Shown here: positions 45,736-54,980 of the stretch, piece by piece | How positions within the stretch are numbered: position 1 is the stretch's first letter | How the letters are laid out: the number at the start of each line of letters is the position of its first letter | Source: Cudoniella acicularis | Lineage: Eukaryota > Ascomycota > Leotiomycetes > Helotiales > Helotiaceae | Direction: 5' to 3' | DNA: 64,000 nucleotides | Assembly: GCA_013054445.1 (NCBI GenBank) | Contig: JAAMPI010000013.1 | Span: 36,256-100,255 of the forward strand | Program-made: the position numbers and the translations under genes | The notes under the pieces: generated by a model | What the model saw: the letters and a program-made list of their open reading frames with translations, nothing else | Told to the model about the DNA's origin: nothing | The model's database searches: none

Positions 45736-47120
45736 TGAAGGTTGGATGAACTGGGCTGTTAAAACTGGACGTGAGCGATCGTGCATGAGATGGGGCTCGA
45801 TTACGACCCCGGTAGAAGGCCCACGAGACGTGTCTCGGTGGGTTTGATAGGCAAGTATGGATACGTCGAGGATTCGGCCATTGTAGAAGTTAATTATGCC
45901 TAAAGAAAACTTGTCTCTTCGTCGTTGATTGTTGAGGATGGGCCGAGCCGCCTCAAGAATACGCGATGTTGCCTATTACGGCACCTAATAGCGCCCTTGT
46001 TAACAGTTGCATCTCCTAGGTAGTCAACGCTTTATTTCGAGACAAATTAATTGTGTGAATATTTAATTTTTACTTGATTTCCGATTTTAGTGGCGAAAAT
46101 ATTATCGGGAGATCAACTCGAGTTTTGTTTATTTTGATGAGACGTACTCCGTCTTCTCTTCGGCCTTGGCTGAGTTGGCTCTCCCTTCTCCTTTTAAACC
46201 TTTGTAGAATAACAAATTAAAATGAAAACTTTATTGACTGCGGAGACAGAATAAACACGCCCTTACTAAGAATGATTTACGATGAAGAAATTAAAATGGA
46301 AGAGATTCCGAAGAATGCGCAGTCTAGAAAGGGGGATGACCGGGGCGGCCGGCGCTCGCTTAAAAGGGGGTCAAGGTGGAGGCTTTCTAGGGAACTATGC
46401 GATAGGACAAAAATTTTTTGCATTATCCACACAAAAGAATTCCAGCAAAAATGGGCGACAGATAAGCTGCCGACTAAGTTTCACTGATGTGAATCTTTCT
46501 TAAGATTAGATGAAATCTAGCATTTTGTTGCACATCGCAGGGCGGAGGAAGTGGGGTCAGAACAAAAACAAAAAAGACATACAACAGCAGGTATTCGCTG
46601 GTGGTCACCCACCCAACTACTAATCTGCCGATCTGAGGCTTGTGAATGGCAGAGCGGACGGGATGCCCAACTCCCCTTAGTCTGTGGGGTGAGATCGTGG
46701 ATTCAGTGATTGGCTTTTGAGATTGCGGAACTTGCCGCTTGATGCTTGTCATTGCAACTCAATCTCACATTTCGAGCATCGACCTCATCAACAGTAAGCT
46801 AAAGGAAATAAGCAGAATCGGGTATTTGAGAAAGAGATCATCTTGGACAGGTACGTTGAGAAACTTCTTCAGGCGTGAAGTGTGATGTGATGCAGGCTGC
46901 AAAGATTCCTTGCTTAAAGGTGTGCATGTGGATATCTGATACAGTCGCCATTAAAACTACGTAACATCGCCTATTTGTGTACTCTAGTTAATCTTTCACT
47001 GATTATGGACCTTCTGATATCTGCGTCAGCTAGTCTTAGCTAGAATTATGGCCGAGCCTTTAGACCACGAGGTAATTTATAGTGTCATGCTTCTAACAGA
47101 TGTTCAATTTAAAAATATTG
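45736..47120. other. Intergenic, nothing recognised
   Basis: Upstream side of the second HET pseudogene and 3' flank of the 775-residue gene. Open frames at 46272-46503 overlap in two phases and have no motif. Confidence 0.45.
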
Positions 47121-49448
47121 CTACTTTGAAACGATCAAGACTCTATCTCCGGAACTTGCCAGCGCAGCCCGAACACAGCACTGAAAGCATTCACCATTTC
47201 GTAACAGGATTTCGTACTCGCAGCTAGTACCATTCAAAGCCATACACCTTGTAACAGTAGGACCTCTTATTACATATATGGTTTTTCCAAGTAATTCCAC
47301 AGTGGTAATCTTGTCGGGCTCAAAATTGTCAGCTTCTCCGCAGACGACCGGACAACGATGACCTGGACAGAAGATAAACCCCCTCGTGTTGGCGATAGTG
47401 GTCGAAAGTTTCTCGGGTTGTATGATCAGGGGCTCTAAGTCTTCAAAGCCACTCGCCTCATACCATATCTGGAGACCATTAAGAAGCTGCTTTACGCGTA
47501 TGGTAGGCTCTTTGTAAGAGAAGAGATTTCGGATCTGTCGTTCTTTTTGCTGAAGCCTTTGTGGATTCGACTCCATGCTTCGCTTGTATGCATTGTGCAT
47601 ATTGACAGATAACGGTTGTCCATCCTGAAGGCAGTCATACGGTCGACCACAGTACTCAATACGTCCAGGAATGATATGGATCCTGCCAGCATGGTCCTTC
47701 GAGTCCGAGACCTCTCGCAAGATATCTAAGTACGCACAGATCCCTGCCTTGGAGAAAGCAGGAGTTCCAAGTAGCGAAATTGGTTTGTCAGGAGCCTCGC
47801 CGGCGAAGAGCTCAAGTGCCACAGAGTGAAGTTGTCCAACAGAGTACTGAGCAATTCCGTATTGGAGCACTCCGTGTATATCCTGCATTAGTCCGCCTGT
47901 GGCCTGCGAAGAAAGCCTCTGATAAAGAATCCTCTCATAGAGAGATTCGATGCCGTGTCTCTTTAAGCAAAGGCGCTTATCCGCAGAGACCATGGATAGT
48001 ATCTGGCAAATTTGGAGGATCGTTTCGAAAATGACCACTTTGCAATATCCTGTACCCTTGCTGTCTCTTTGGTAATCGTTTTGGCAGAAGCTGCACCTAC
48101 ACGAGTTCTGTATGAGAGATAATTGAGTTTCGTAATGCGACTTCGCGTCAAGGTACGTCATCCGAACGCCTGACTGCATTTTGTCTTCTAAAGGCTCAAG
48201 TTCTGGGAACCAATACGCGATATTACTCACAAACCCTTTGCCATAGGTGGAGTCGCCATGACGTGACCACCGATGGAGACTTTCCGGATCTTGCCAAATC
48301 GGCCCATAGATATTGCTTTCGTTATGAACAATAGCCGTGAGGACTCGGGCTGCAGAACCTAAACCAAGGCCCATGACGTCCCGCATACTAACAAGACTTG
48401 CAAATTCCGGACGGAAGGTTTGTGAAAAGGCTGTTTCCCAAGCCACCCGCCCACTAACTCTTGCTGTTGGATTTTCTCCAAAGGATGGAGGACCTTCCGC
48501 GCCTTGGAATAACTGCGATGCCTCTTGCAAATTAAAACCCTTTTCAAGACATTGTACTTCCATGGAGCCATGATCTTCGTGTCGGCCGTTCTGGCTTGCG
48601 GGATCAGATATGCGATTAAATCGGATCAAAATTTGGATGCTGGCGCCAGCCTTAATATCTCCAAAACGGCCAGTCCTGTAACATTCATTTCCGCAGTCAT
48701 CCAATATCTGTACGTGGAGGCCAAAGAACCATTCAGCGACGGCTGCGAGCCAGCCCGCGTCCGCGCCTCCCGTGATTGTAATCCCTACAACGGTCTTGCG
48801 ACTCACATCCCCAATCGCAAGCAGGGCCATGGCCAAAGAAGCTGGAGTTGAACAATCCGGCCCGCTTCTATCTGAAGTCGAAAATGGCCGGACATTGGGA
48901 AAAAGGCTCATTAGTTGTTCTGCATGGACTGGAAATGAAGTTGCATGAAGGACCCCGTTACATGCGTGCACAAGGTTGCTCCATTCAAAGATAGATGGGG
49001 TGAGCTCGACAGGAGCCTTGCTGATGCTAACCAACTCTGAGAGGATCTCGGCAGAAACTGCCTTGGAGTAACAAGAGGAGAGAGCGGCGCAAATGCCAGC
49101 ACATAGCTTTCCTTCATCTGTGACGGCGAGGTCCCGAACCAGATGCCGAGCACCAATGCCAAACCAGACAGTGTCACCCAGGCTGCGAAATGCTTGAAGC
49201 TTCACCAACGCGTCCACCATATTTTTTCTTCCTACAGGTGCGAGCTTGAAAAGTTTACACATGTTCTGGGCCACAACAACTGTATAAGGATCAACCCCGG
49301 CAGCTGACAGTCGAGAAATAACTTCCACAGCCCAGGTCATGCTTGATTTTGCCAAAGAGAACCAGTCAAATTGCCCCTGCTGCTGAAAACTCGAGCTCGG
49401 CTGTTGGACAAGTGCATCGCTTGCTGATTGTTGAGAAGTTGGCGGCAT
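47121..49448 (-). CDS. Large fungal protein of unknown function (775 residues)
   Basis: Single uninterrupted open frame of 775 residues; start at the first ATG (49448), which has an A/C-rich leader. The N-terminal 30 residues are Gln/Ser-rich. The next 350 are mostly helical and hydrophobic in places (VWFGIGARHLVRDLA, LCAGICAALSSCYSKA, LTPSIFEWSNLVHACNGVL), a pattern I associate with a widespread but uncharacterised family in filamentous fungi. Cysteine pairs occur at CRCSFCQNDY and, near the end, at CPGHRCPVVCGEADNF and GECFQCCVRAAL, possibly binding metal. There is no signal peptide, catalytic motif or coiled coil. Its intact frame between two mutated regions suggests it is under selection. 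I do not recognise its function. Confidence 0.7.
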   Translation of the reverse strand: MPPTSQQSASDALVQQPSSSFQQQGQFDWFSLAKSSMTWAVEVISRLSAAGVDPYTVVVAQNMCKLFKLAPVGRKNMVDALVKLQAFRSLGDTVWFGIGARHLVRDLAVTDEGKLCAGICAALSSCYSKAVSAEILSELVSISKAPVELTPSIFEWSNLVHACNGVLHATSFPVHAEQLMSLFPNVRPFSTSDRSGPDCSTPASLAMALLAIGDVSRKTVVGITITGGADAGWLAAVAEWFFGLHVQILDDCGNECYRTGRFGDIKAGASIQILIRFNRISDPASQNGRHEDHGSMEVQCLEKGFNLQEASQLFQGAEGPPSFGENPTARVSGRVAWETAFSQTFRPEFASLVSMRDVMGLGLGSAARVLTAIVHNESNIYGPIWQDPESLHRWSRHGDSTYGKGFVSNIAYWFPELEPLEDKMQSGVRMTYLDAKSHYETQLSLIQNSCRCSFCQNDYQRDSKGTGYCKVVIFETILQICQILSMVSADKRLCLKRHGIESLYERILYQRLSSQATGGLMQDIHGVLQYGIAQYSVGQLHSVALELFAGEAPDKPISLLGTPAFSKAGICAYLDILREVSDSKDHAGRIHIIPGRIEYCGRPYDCLQDGQPLSVNMHNAYKRSMESNPQRLQQKERQIRNLFSYKEPTIRVKQLLNGLQIWYEASGFEDLEPLIIQPEKLSTTIANTRGFIFCPGHRCPVVCGEADNFEPDKITTVELLGKTIYVIRGPTVTRCMALNGTSCEYEILLRNGECFQCCVRAALASSGDRVLIVSK

Positions 49449-50690
49449 GGTAAAAGACTGTAATTGATTTTGAAACCTTGTTGAGAAAATGTACAGCTAC
49501 CAAAGCGCTCTGATCAGGGGGATACGGTGGTTTTTATGCGAGGAATCGAGATTATAATTTTTGGGATTCTGAAGGTGCCGATTGGCCAATACCCAAGGTG
49601 CAGGAACGCCCAACAGCCTCATCTTTTGATACGCCCGGCCTTTACATTTCCTTGCTTCGCCTCCACAAGATAAGTGGCATTGGTAGAAACATGAGGCGCG
49701 ATACTCGCCTGCTCTGTCGAGTCCCCGCTTAGCCGCAATGGCCGGAGGTCAGTCAAGGGTGTGCTTTGAAGCGCAAGTCAAACAGAGAGTTTCGGGCGTG
49801 ATCTACAAGTAGAAAGACAAAACAAAACATGCCCGCAATGGCCGCATCTCCAACACTTGCATTCCATCAAATGTTCGACTTTTTGCTTGGAAGGGAAAAT
49901 CTTGCGACACCTTTGACATCACCACACCCTACAGTTTGTAAGATGTTCACGTTTTGTTTGGAAGCGTTAGTCGTGCAGAGCCTGCAACATTACCATAATA
50001 TGCAGTTTATAAAATGTTCTTCCTTGAGTTATTGAGGGATTTTAGACGCATTGCATCGGTAACACGGCTACAACTTACAATTTGCCAAATGCAGGGCCTG
50101 TTTTTCATGAGGAATTTGGGATTTTCGACATCGGCCACATTTCCAAGGCTTGCATCCTTTTGCAAGATGGATATCTCGTTGAGAGTAAAGAATAAATTGT
50201 TCACAGCGAGGACATTTCCAAGACTGGTATTTTGAAGAATATGCATCCTTTGTGCGCGCGGTATCGACTTCTTGCAGCGAGAAAAACTCCAGAATTCCCT
50301 TTTAGGTGTCGTTTTTGAAGCCAGGGTTCACTTTCCTCTTCCCATGGCATTTCAAGCTTCGGGCCACTGATTCCACAGTCTTAGGAAGGTAGGAAAGGGA
50401 GCAAGCTCAGGTTAATTTAATTACTTGTAGGGGAGAAACGCGCTTTCCAACCAGGAAGAGCCCTTTTAGAAAGTGGTAATCCACTTTCCGGAAACCGGTT
50501 TCATACATGTGACAAATGACCAGAATCAGAACCCATGAGCAGGATCACAGCCCATGTATATACAGACGTGAGAGGTAGCCAAACTCTCCTCAGTCTATAG
50601 CCGTATGCAACGAGCCTAGTCGACCCTGAATTCACGAAAAACACCTCGATTAATTATGCGACCTACTACCCCACCACTCACTCGACTTTA
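49449..50690. other. Intergenic, nothing recognised
   Basis: Promoter of the 775-residue gene, then low-information sequence. Segments near 50145 and 50213 share an ACATTTCCAAG start and a TGCATCCTTT word about 30 bases apart, a weak imperfect repeat. The Tc1/mariner fossil begins at about 50690. Confidence 0.4.
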
Positions 50691-50922
50691 AACACGCACT
50701 AGGCTTCGAAATAGATACAAAACACAAGGAGGCGATACGCCAGCTTCATAGCTTCAGAAAGAAGTCAGTTAAAGAGCTTATAGAGCGCTATAAGCTGAGT
50801 AAATCAACAATCCGACAGATTTTAGACTACTCTGCACTAGAGCGCAAACGTTTGACCAAAACAGGAAGATCTCGAGAGCTTAGCGACGCTTAGGTGGACG
50901 AAGCTATTGATTATCTCTCTAG

Positions 50923-50924
50923 TA
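50923..50924. repeat. TA target-site duplication, left copy
   Basis: TA immediately before the left TIR of the inserted element, matched by TA at 52300-52301. TA duplication is the rule for Tc1/mariner insertion. Confidence 0.8.
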
Positions 50925-52299
50925 CAGTACTAGATAAGAGCTACTAGCCGAAGCCGCTAAGCGACCAAAATAGATGTTTAACCACAACGCTTCTAGAAAC
51001 TATAACTTTTTCAATTTAAATAGTTATTACTAGCTGCAGGGCTTAAATCAATACCTAGGGCTTACTCTCCAATATGCTTTAACTATATCCAAAATCTATT
51101 AAGCTAATCCCTCAATATTTAGTATACCACCCCTCAGCAGCGATACAGGCCTCTATTTTCCTAGGCATACTTTGGTAGAGCGTATCAAAGAATTCCTTAG
51201 GTATAGTGTCCCAAGCAGCTTGTAGACAGGACTCTAGACGCTGCCGATTATCCTCAGAGTTTCCTTTATAGGCCATGACCTCCGGAAACATCTCATGAGC
51301 TCTCTTTTTGAGCTCCCACCAGGCGTCCTCAATCGGGTTCAAGTCGGGGGAGTAGGGAGGCCAATCCGTAGTCGTAATGCCTTCTTTTCTGAACCAATCC
51401 TTAACCTTGCGGGCTGTATGAATAGAGGCGTTATCCTGCATAAAGATATAGCCTCTGCCTAAGGTCTTATACCAGTGGTGGACTTGGTTTACCAGAACCT
51501 CCAGGTAGAAGCGGGCCGAGTACCCATGCTTCTTAGACTCGAAGTCCCGGTCCATAATATAAAGTTGAGTCCTCCCTGTGTCCCAGAACGCTGCTCAGAC
51601 CATAACCTTCATACCCTTCCCACATGTATAGGTTTAGATCATCTCCTTCTGCCACTTCTGGGCCGGCGTACGGAAGCACCATTCCTGCGTTTTACCCCGC
51701 CCCCGCTCTACCGAGCACTCATCGCTCCACATATATAATCCCCACTCCTCGAAAGTCCAGCCTCTCCGCGCAAGGCACTAAGCAAGCTTCGCTGAATTAA
51801 CGTCTGTAAGGAATGGGCGGCGCGTACACTTCCAATTCGTAATATGGTGCTTAGCTAGGATGAAGCAGACGGTTTGCTTCTCGCAGGACAGCCCACAGGC
51901 ACTTATGAGCTGGGCATAAGTGTCCTTGGGGTTCAGGCGCGCGTGGCGGACAAGGAGACGTTCCTCTGCATCGGTATATGCTCTGCCTCTGAGGGCTTTA
52001 GATAGAGACTGGCCCTCGTGTCGCAATGGGTCCTGTGCGATGGTGTATCTGACGGTACTGCGCTCTAGCTGGAAGCCGACAGCAATTTCAGTAGGAGTAG
52101 CGCCTTTTAAAGTAAGGCCTATAATCCTCCCGCGTATATATGGGGAGATCTGTTGACCTGTATCTCGATTGCCAGAGATGAGGCCCATAGGAGTGCGGAT
52201 GGCTGGCATTTTGGTGTGGTTGTGTAGGAGGGAGGGTGCGGGCACGCGTAAAAACGCGCTTTTAAAGTGGATTCGGCTAGTAGCTCTTACGCGTCACTG
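50925..52299 (-). mobile_element. Younger Tc1/mariner element, 1375 bp, nested in the fossil
   Basis: Terminal inverted repeats of about 34 bp: both ends begin CAGT, then after six variable bases share TAAGAGCTACTAGCCGAA exactly, followed by a partly matching N-C-C-N-C-T. The element is flanked by TA on both sides and carries one transposase frame on the minus strand (51112-52209). Size and TIR length fit the fungal Tc1 group. Insertion interrupts the open frame of the older element, which dates it as the later event. Confidence 0.85.
51112..52209 (-). pseudogene. Tc1/mariner transposase with three in-frame stops
   Basis: From the ATG at 52209 the N-terminal half contains helix-turn-helix sequence (PYIRGRIIGLTLKGATPTEI then AVGFQLERSTVRYTI). 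The catalytic half has WSDECSVERG (first Asp), MQDNASIHTA (second Asp) and WPPYSPDLNPIEDAWWELKK (final acidic residue, D or E region). Three stops interrupt the single frame: TAG after NSAKLA (about 51778), TAA after WQKEMI and TGA after KVMV, just before A-A-F-W. The last is in a position normally Trp. The DDE residues themselves survive. Full length would be about 365 codons, normal for the family, so the element was recently active and then mutated. Confidence 0.85.
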
Positions 52300-52301
52300 T
52301 A
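52300..52301. repeat. TA target-site duplication, right copy
   Basis: Partner of 50923-50924 across the nested Tc1/mariner element. Confidence 0.8.
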
Positions 52302-52840
52302 GCTAGGATAACCGGGTTCTTAATTAGGTACAATTGCGCGATCACTTAAAGCTTTCTTGTGCGCTAGAAACGCCTGCCAGAAGCCCTGCCCCACTCCCGC
52401 ATAAGTCCTTACGCGCTTCCTCTAGGAAGTTGCATATATATTTTAGACAGTAAAGTGGCTAATGGTCTTCTGGTTAGATGAAGTCACATTTCTAGTTAGT
52501 GGAAGGACTATAAAACAGAGAATGACAAAAAAAAAAGGGGGAACGGTGTTATGAAACCTATATCTAGTATCGGTTTCACCGGGGCTATGCGACGCCTATC
52601 AACGCCTAGGGAGTAATTAGGTATAGATATAAGAGTCCTTTACTATTTCTACATAGTTCTAGTAAAAATGGAGCCTTTAAACAATCCGATTACCTATCGC
52701 AATCCTCGAGCCGTATATCCATAGTATTTTAGAAGCTTTTACAGCCTAAACCCACCTACTTCGACCTTCTACAGAGCCTCTATTTATAGAATACGGGAAC
52801 TCTGCGTAACTAAAGCATGCTCCATCTCCAGCCTTAAAGT

Positions 52841-53755
52841 TCGCGCTCGCCTTCCTCGTCCAACTCATCAACTTCTAACCTCTTTTGCAAGGCCTTGACC
52901 GACCTCTTACTCCACCCAATGATCCCATACTTCCAGCTAGTATATTCAACCCATAAAACTAAGATTGAAACAAGGATATATAAAATTCAACGAAAACATC
53001 TAAGTTTTAAGCACTTTTGAAGAATTCTTGCTCTCTCTGACTATGGGGTTTTGGTCAATAGCTATGATGACACAGGAGCGGTGTTTTCCTTTGCCTCTTC
53101 ATTATTTCTAATTCTCGTAGCCACTGGTTTCCAAATCCAAAGAGTCCGGCACTCTATAACATGTGCATTGTTCTCTCCAATTTAGCAATTGCATCTTTTA
53201 AAACCCTTCTGAGAGTAGGCAGCAGTGTCTCACAGTTTGTTGCGATAGACAAATGCTAAAATACAATTGCAAATCGTGCTAACTATTTCCAATTTTCCCT
53301 TACAAATTATTCCTAACTCAGAAAAGCGGTTACTCGGGAAAGGGAGTTTTGATAATCGTGATCCGGATTTAGGCGAAACAACTATTAGAAACGTAGAAAT
53401 ACACGAACAAAAATAGCACCAAAATCTACAAAGCCTTTTAATTTTAAAAGCTAATGTGTGCCGAGAGCAGTGAGATAGCCCAATTCTCCGTCTTCCGCTT
53501 TCCCCCTTCCCGCCTTTCGCGATTTACGATTAGGCAGACCACCGGCCATGTCTACAGTCTCTGCACATAGCGACCCTGGGCTTATACTGATCTGGCCAGA
53601 CGTGGGAAGAAAATACTGTCGCAAAATCTGAATTATTTCTCGCCCTATCCATTTATTATTATTAATCAGTCAACCAATTCCTCCGACCCAGTGATGACTC
53701 CCAGGTGCCGACAACAAGCTGTGGTTTGCGGAAGAAGAACACGATTGATCATACT
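52841..53755. other. Intergenic, nothing recognised
   Basis: Downstream flank of the transposon fossil and 3' flank of the gasdermin-like gene. Sequence from 52840 to 53000 may still be transposon, but no motif was readable. Confidence 0.4.
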
Positions 53756-54595
53756 TCAAAACGTTGAAAGTCCGCTCGCGCTTCCAGTCACATCATTATC
53801 CTTCAAATCATTGAATAGAGCAACAGTCTCACAGTTCTCATTATCATCGTCGTCATCACCATCGTCATCATCGCCGTTTCCAGTACCGAAAAGCGCCCCT
53901 GTACTCCGATCATCCTTTATCTTGACCTTGAGCCTCCTGTGCCTCCAATACGTAAATTCTCGAATCCGATAAGCAAAGTCGCATTCTTCTTCAATCTTCA
54001 ACCACGAACCAACATTCTTGGAGCTACTATGCAGTGCCTCAGCTGTCACCTCCGTCCCAAACCCTCGTGGAGGTGCTGCCGTAACATTAGCTCTTGCGGA
54101 ATTTTGTTGCGACTTTTCTTCATCAACGCTAAGTTTTTTCGCCGACGCAACGCCGATAATCATGTACAGCGTCTTCGAAAAGTTGCATTTCCTGACATAT
54201 TCTTGCACCCCAGGGACCTCCACACTAGCATCTATATACTCTTTATCCGGCAAAAATATCTTCGCCTTGACATCCAACGCATCAACAACCGTCTTCCTAT
54301 CTTTACTCAGCTTCCCGTCTACGTTCAACCCGGCGCCTAGAAGCGGTTCCGCCACCTTGAGTAGGATGCTGTCGTTGTTGGACACCTCTGCTTGTATGGT
54401 GCGTTGGACTGCCGCGGATTCGTCGAGGATGTATTTGGGGTCGATTTCCTTTGCGTCGTGCCGATTGAGACGGGTTTCTGGTTCTTCGGGGTCAGAGAGG
54501 ATGGCGCCTAAGGCAATGAGTTCGCCAGGAGCTTTGGGGTAGCGGGTCACGAGCCATTTCATCTTCCCCGCTAGTCTTCCAGAGGATTGCGACAT
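53756..54595 (-). CDS. Gasdermin-like pore-forming cell-death protein (RCD-1/HET-Q1 type), candidate
   Basis: Single exon, 279 residues from the ATG at 54595; the frame is open further upstream to 54829, but that part shows no family character. Visible features: a basic N-terminal GRLAGKMKWLVTRYPK, LIALGAILSDPEEPETRLN at 26-44, AKIFLPDKEYIDASVEVPGV at 111-130, LYMIIGVASAKKLSV at 143-157, DFAYRIREFTYWRHRRLKVK at 206-225, then a short acidic tail (Asp-rich 242-251) ending GLSTF. Size and order resemble fungal gasdermins as I know them. The gene next to it, same strand and 385 bp upstream, encodes a subtilisin-domain protein, which is the usual partner of these proteins. Family knowledge: proteolysis near the C-terminus frees a pore-forming part at the plasma membrane. 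The assignment rests on motif recognition plus context; a search is needed. Confidence 0.62.
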   Translation of the reverse strand: MSQSSGRLAGKMKWLVTRYPKAPGELIALGAILSDPEEPETRLNRHDAKEIDPKYILDESAAVQRTIQAEVSNNDSILLKVAEPLLGAGLNVDGKLSKDRKTVVDALDVKAKIFLPDKEYIDASVEVPGVQEYVRKCNFSKTLYMIIGVASAKKLSVDEEKSQQNSARANVTAAPPRGFGTEVTAEALHSSSKNVGSWLKIEEECDFAYRIREFTYWRHRRLKVKIKDDRSTGALFGTGNGDDDDGDDDDDNENCETVALFNDLKDNDVTGSASGLSTF

Positions 54596-54980
54596 TTTGG
54601 TTCTTAGTTGCGGGGATGGGCTGGAGATTGTGTGGTGATGGCATAGAAACTCTCGCAGATATGTGAACTTTTTGAGGTGTTTGTTTCCTCGAGATGGGAA
54701 CTCGACATCTCCAGGCTGCACTTCCCAGCGAAGCATTTCTTTTGCCATGCAAATGGTTGTGATGCTGCAACTGTCATTGGATGCTGGAAGCGAAGCTGGT
54801 GGTTGTTTATGCATGGTCGGGGTCGGCAAAACAAGGCCTGCGACTCATTTTTGGGGGGCCACATTTTCAGGATCAGATTATTCCTCCAATGGAAGGTGTA
54901 TTGAATTGTAGGTGACAAAGAGCAGAATGAGCACATATAGATGTTGCAGCACCCATCAAATTCGGTTGATTCGCTAGAAT
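54596..54980. promoter_or_regulatory. Spacer between protease and gasdermin-like genes
   Basis: 385 bp between the stop of the subtilisin gene and the start of the gasdermin-like gene, both on the minus strand. It must contain the protease terminator and the gasdermin promoter. No specific motif was recognised. Confidence 0.5.

Larger units (their letters stand above)
50690..52840 (+). mobile_element. Old Tc1/mariner element (host fossil), split by an insertion
   Basis: Two plus-strand parts belong to one decayed transposase. Part one (about 50690-50922) reads FEIDTKHKEAIRQLHSFRKK, SVKELIERYKLSKSTIRQIL and RSRELSDA*VDEAIDYLSS, a Tc1 helix-turn-helix region. Part two (52302-about 52840) reads S*DNRVLN*VQLRDHLKLSC, ARNACQKPCPTPA and WLDEVTFLVSGRTIKQRMT, the first catalytic Asp region. 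Removing 50925-52299 plus one TA joins them in frame. In-frame stops replace probable Trp or Gln residues throughout, so the copy is dead, in a RIP-like pattern. Outer ends were not located. Confidence 0.75.
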
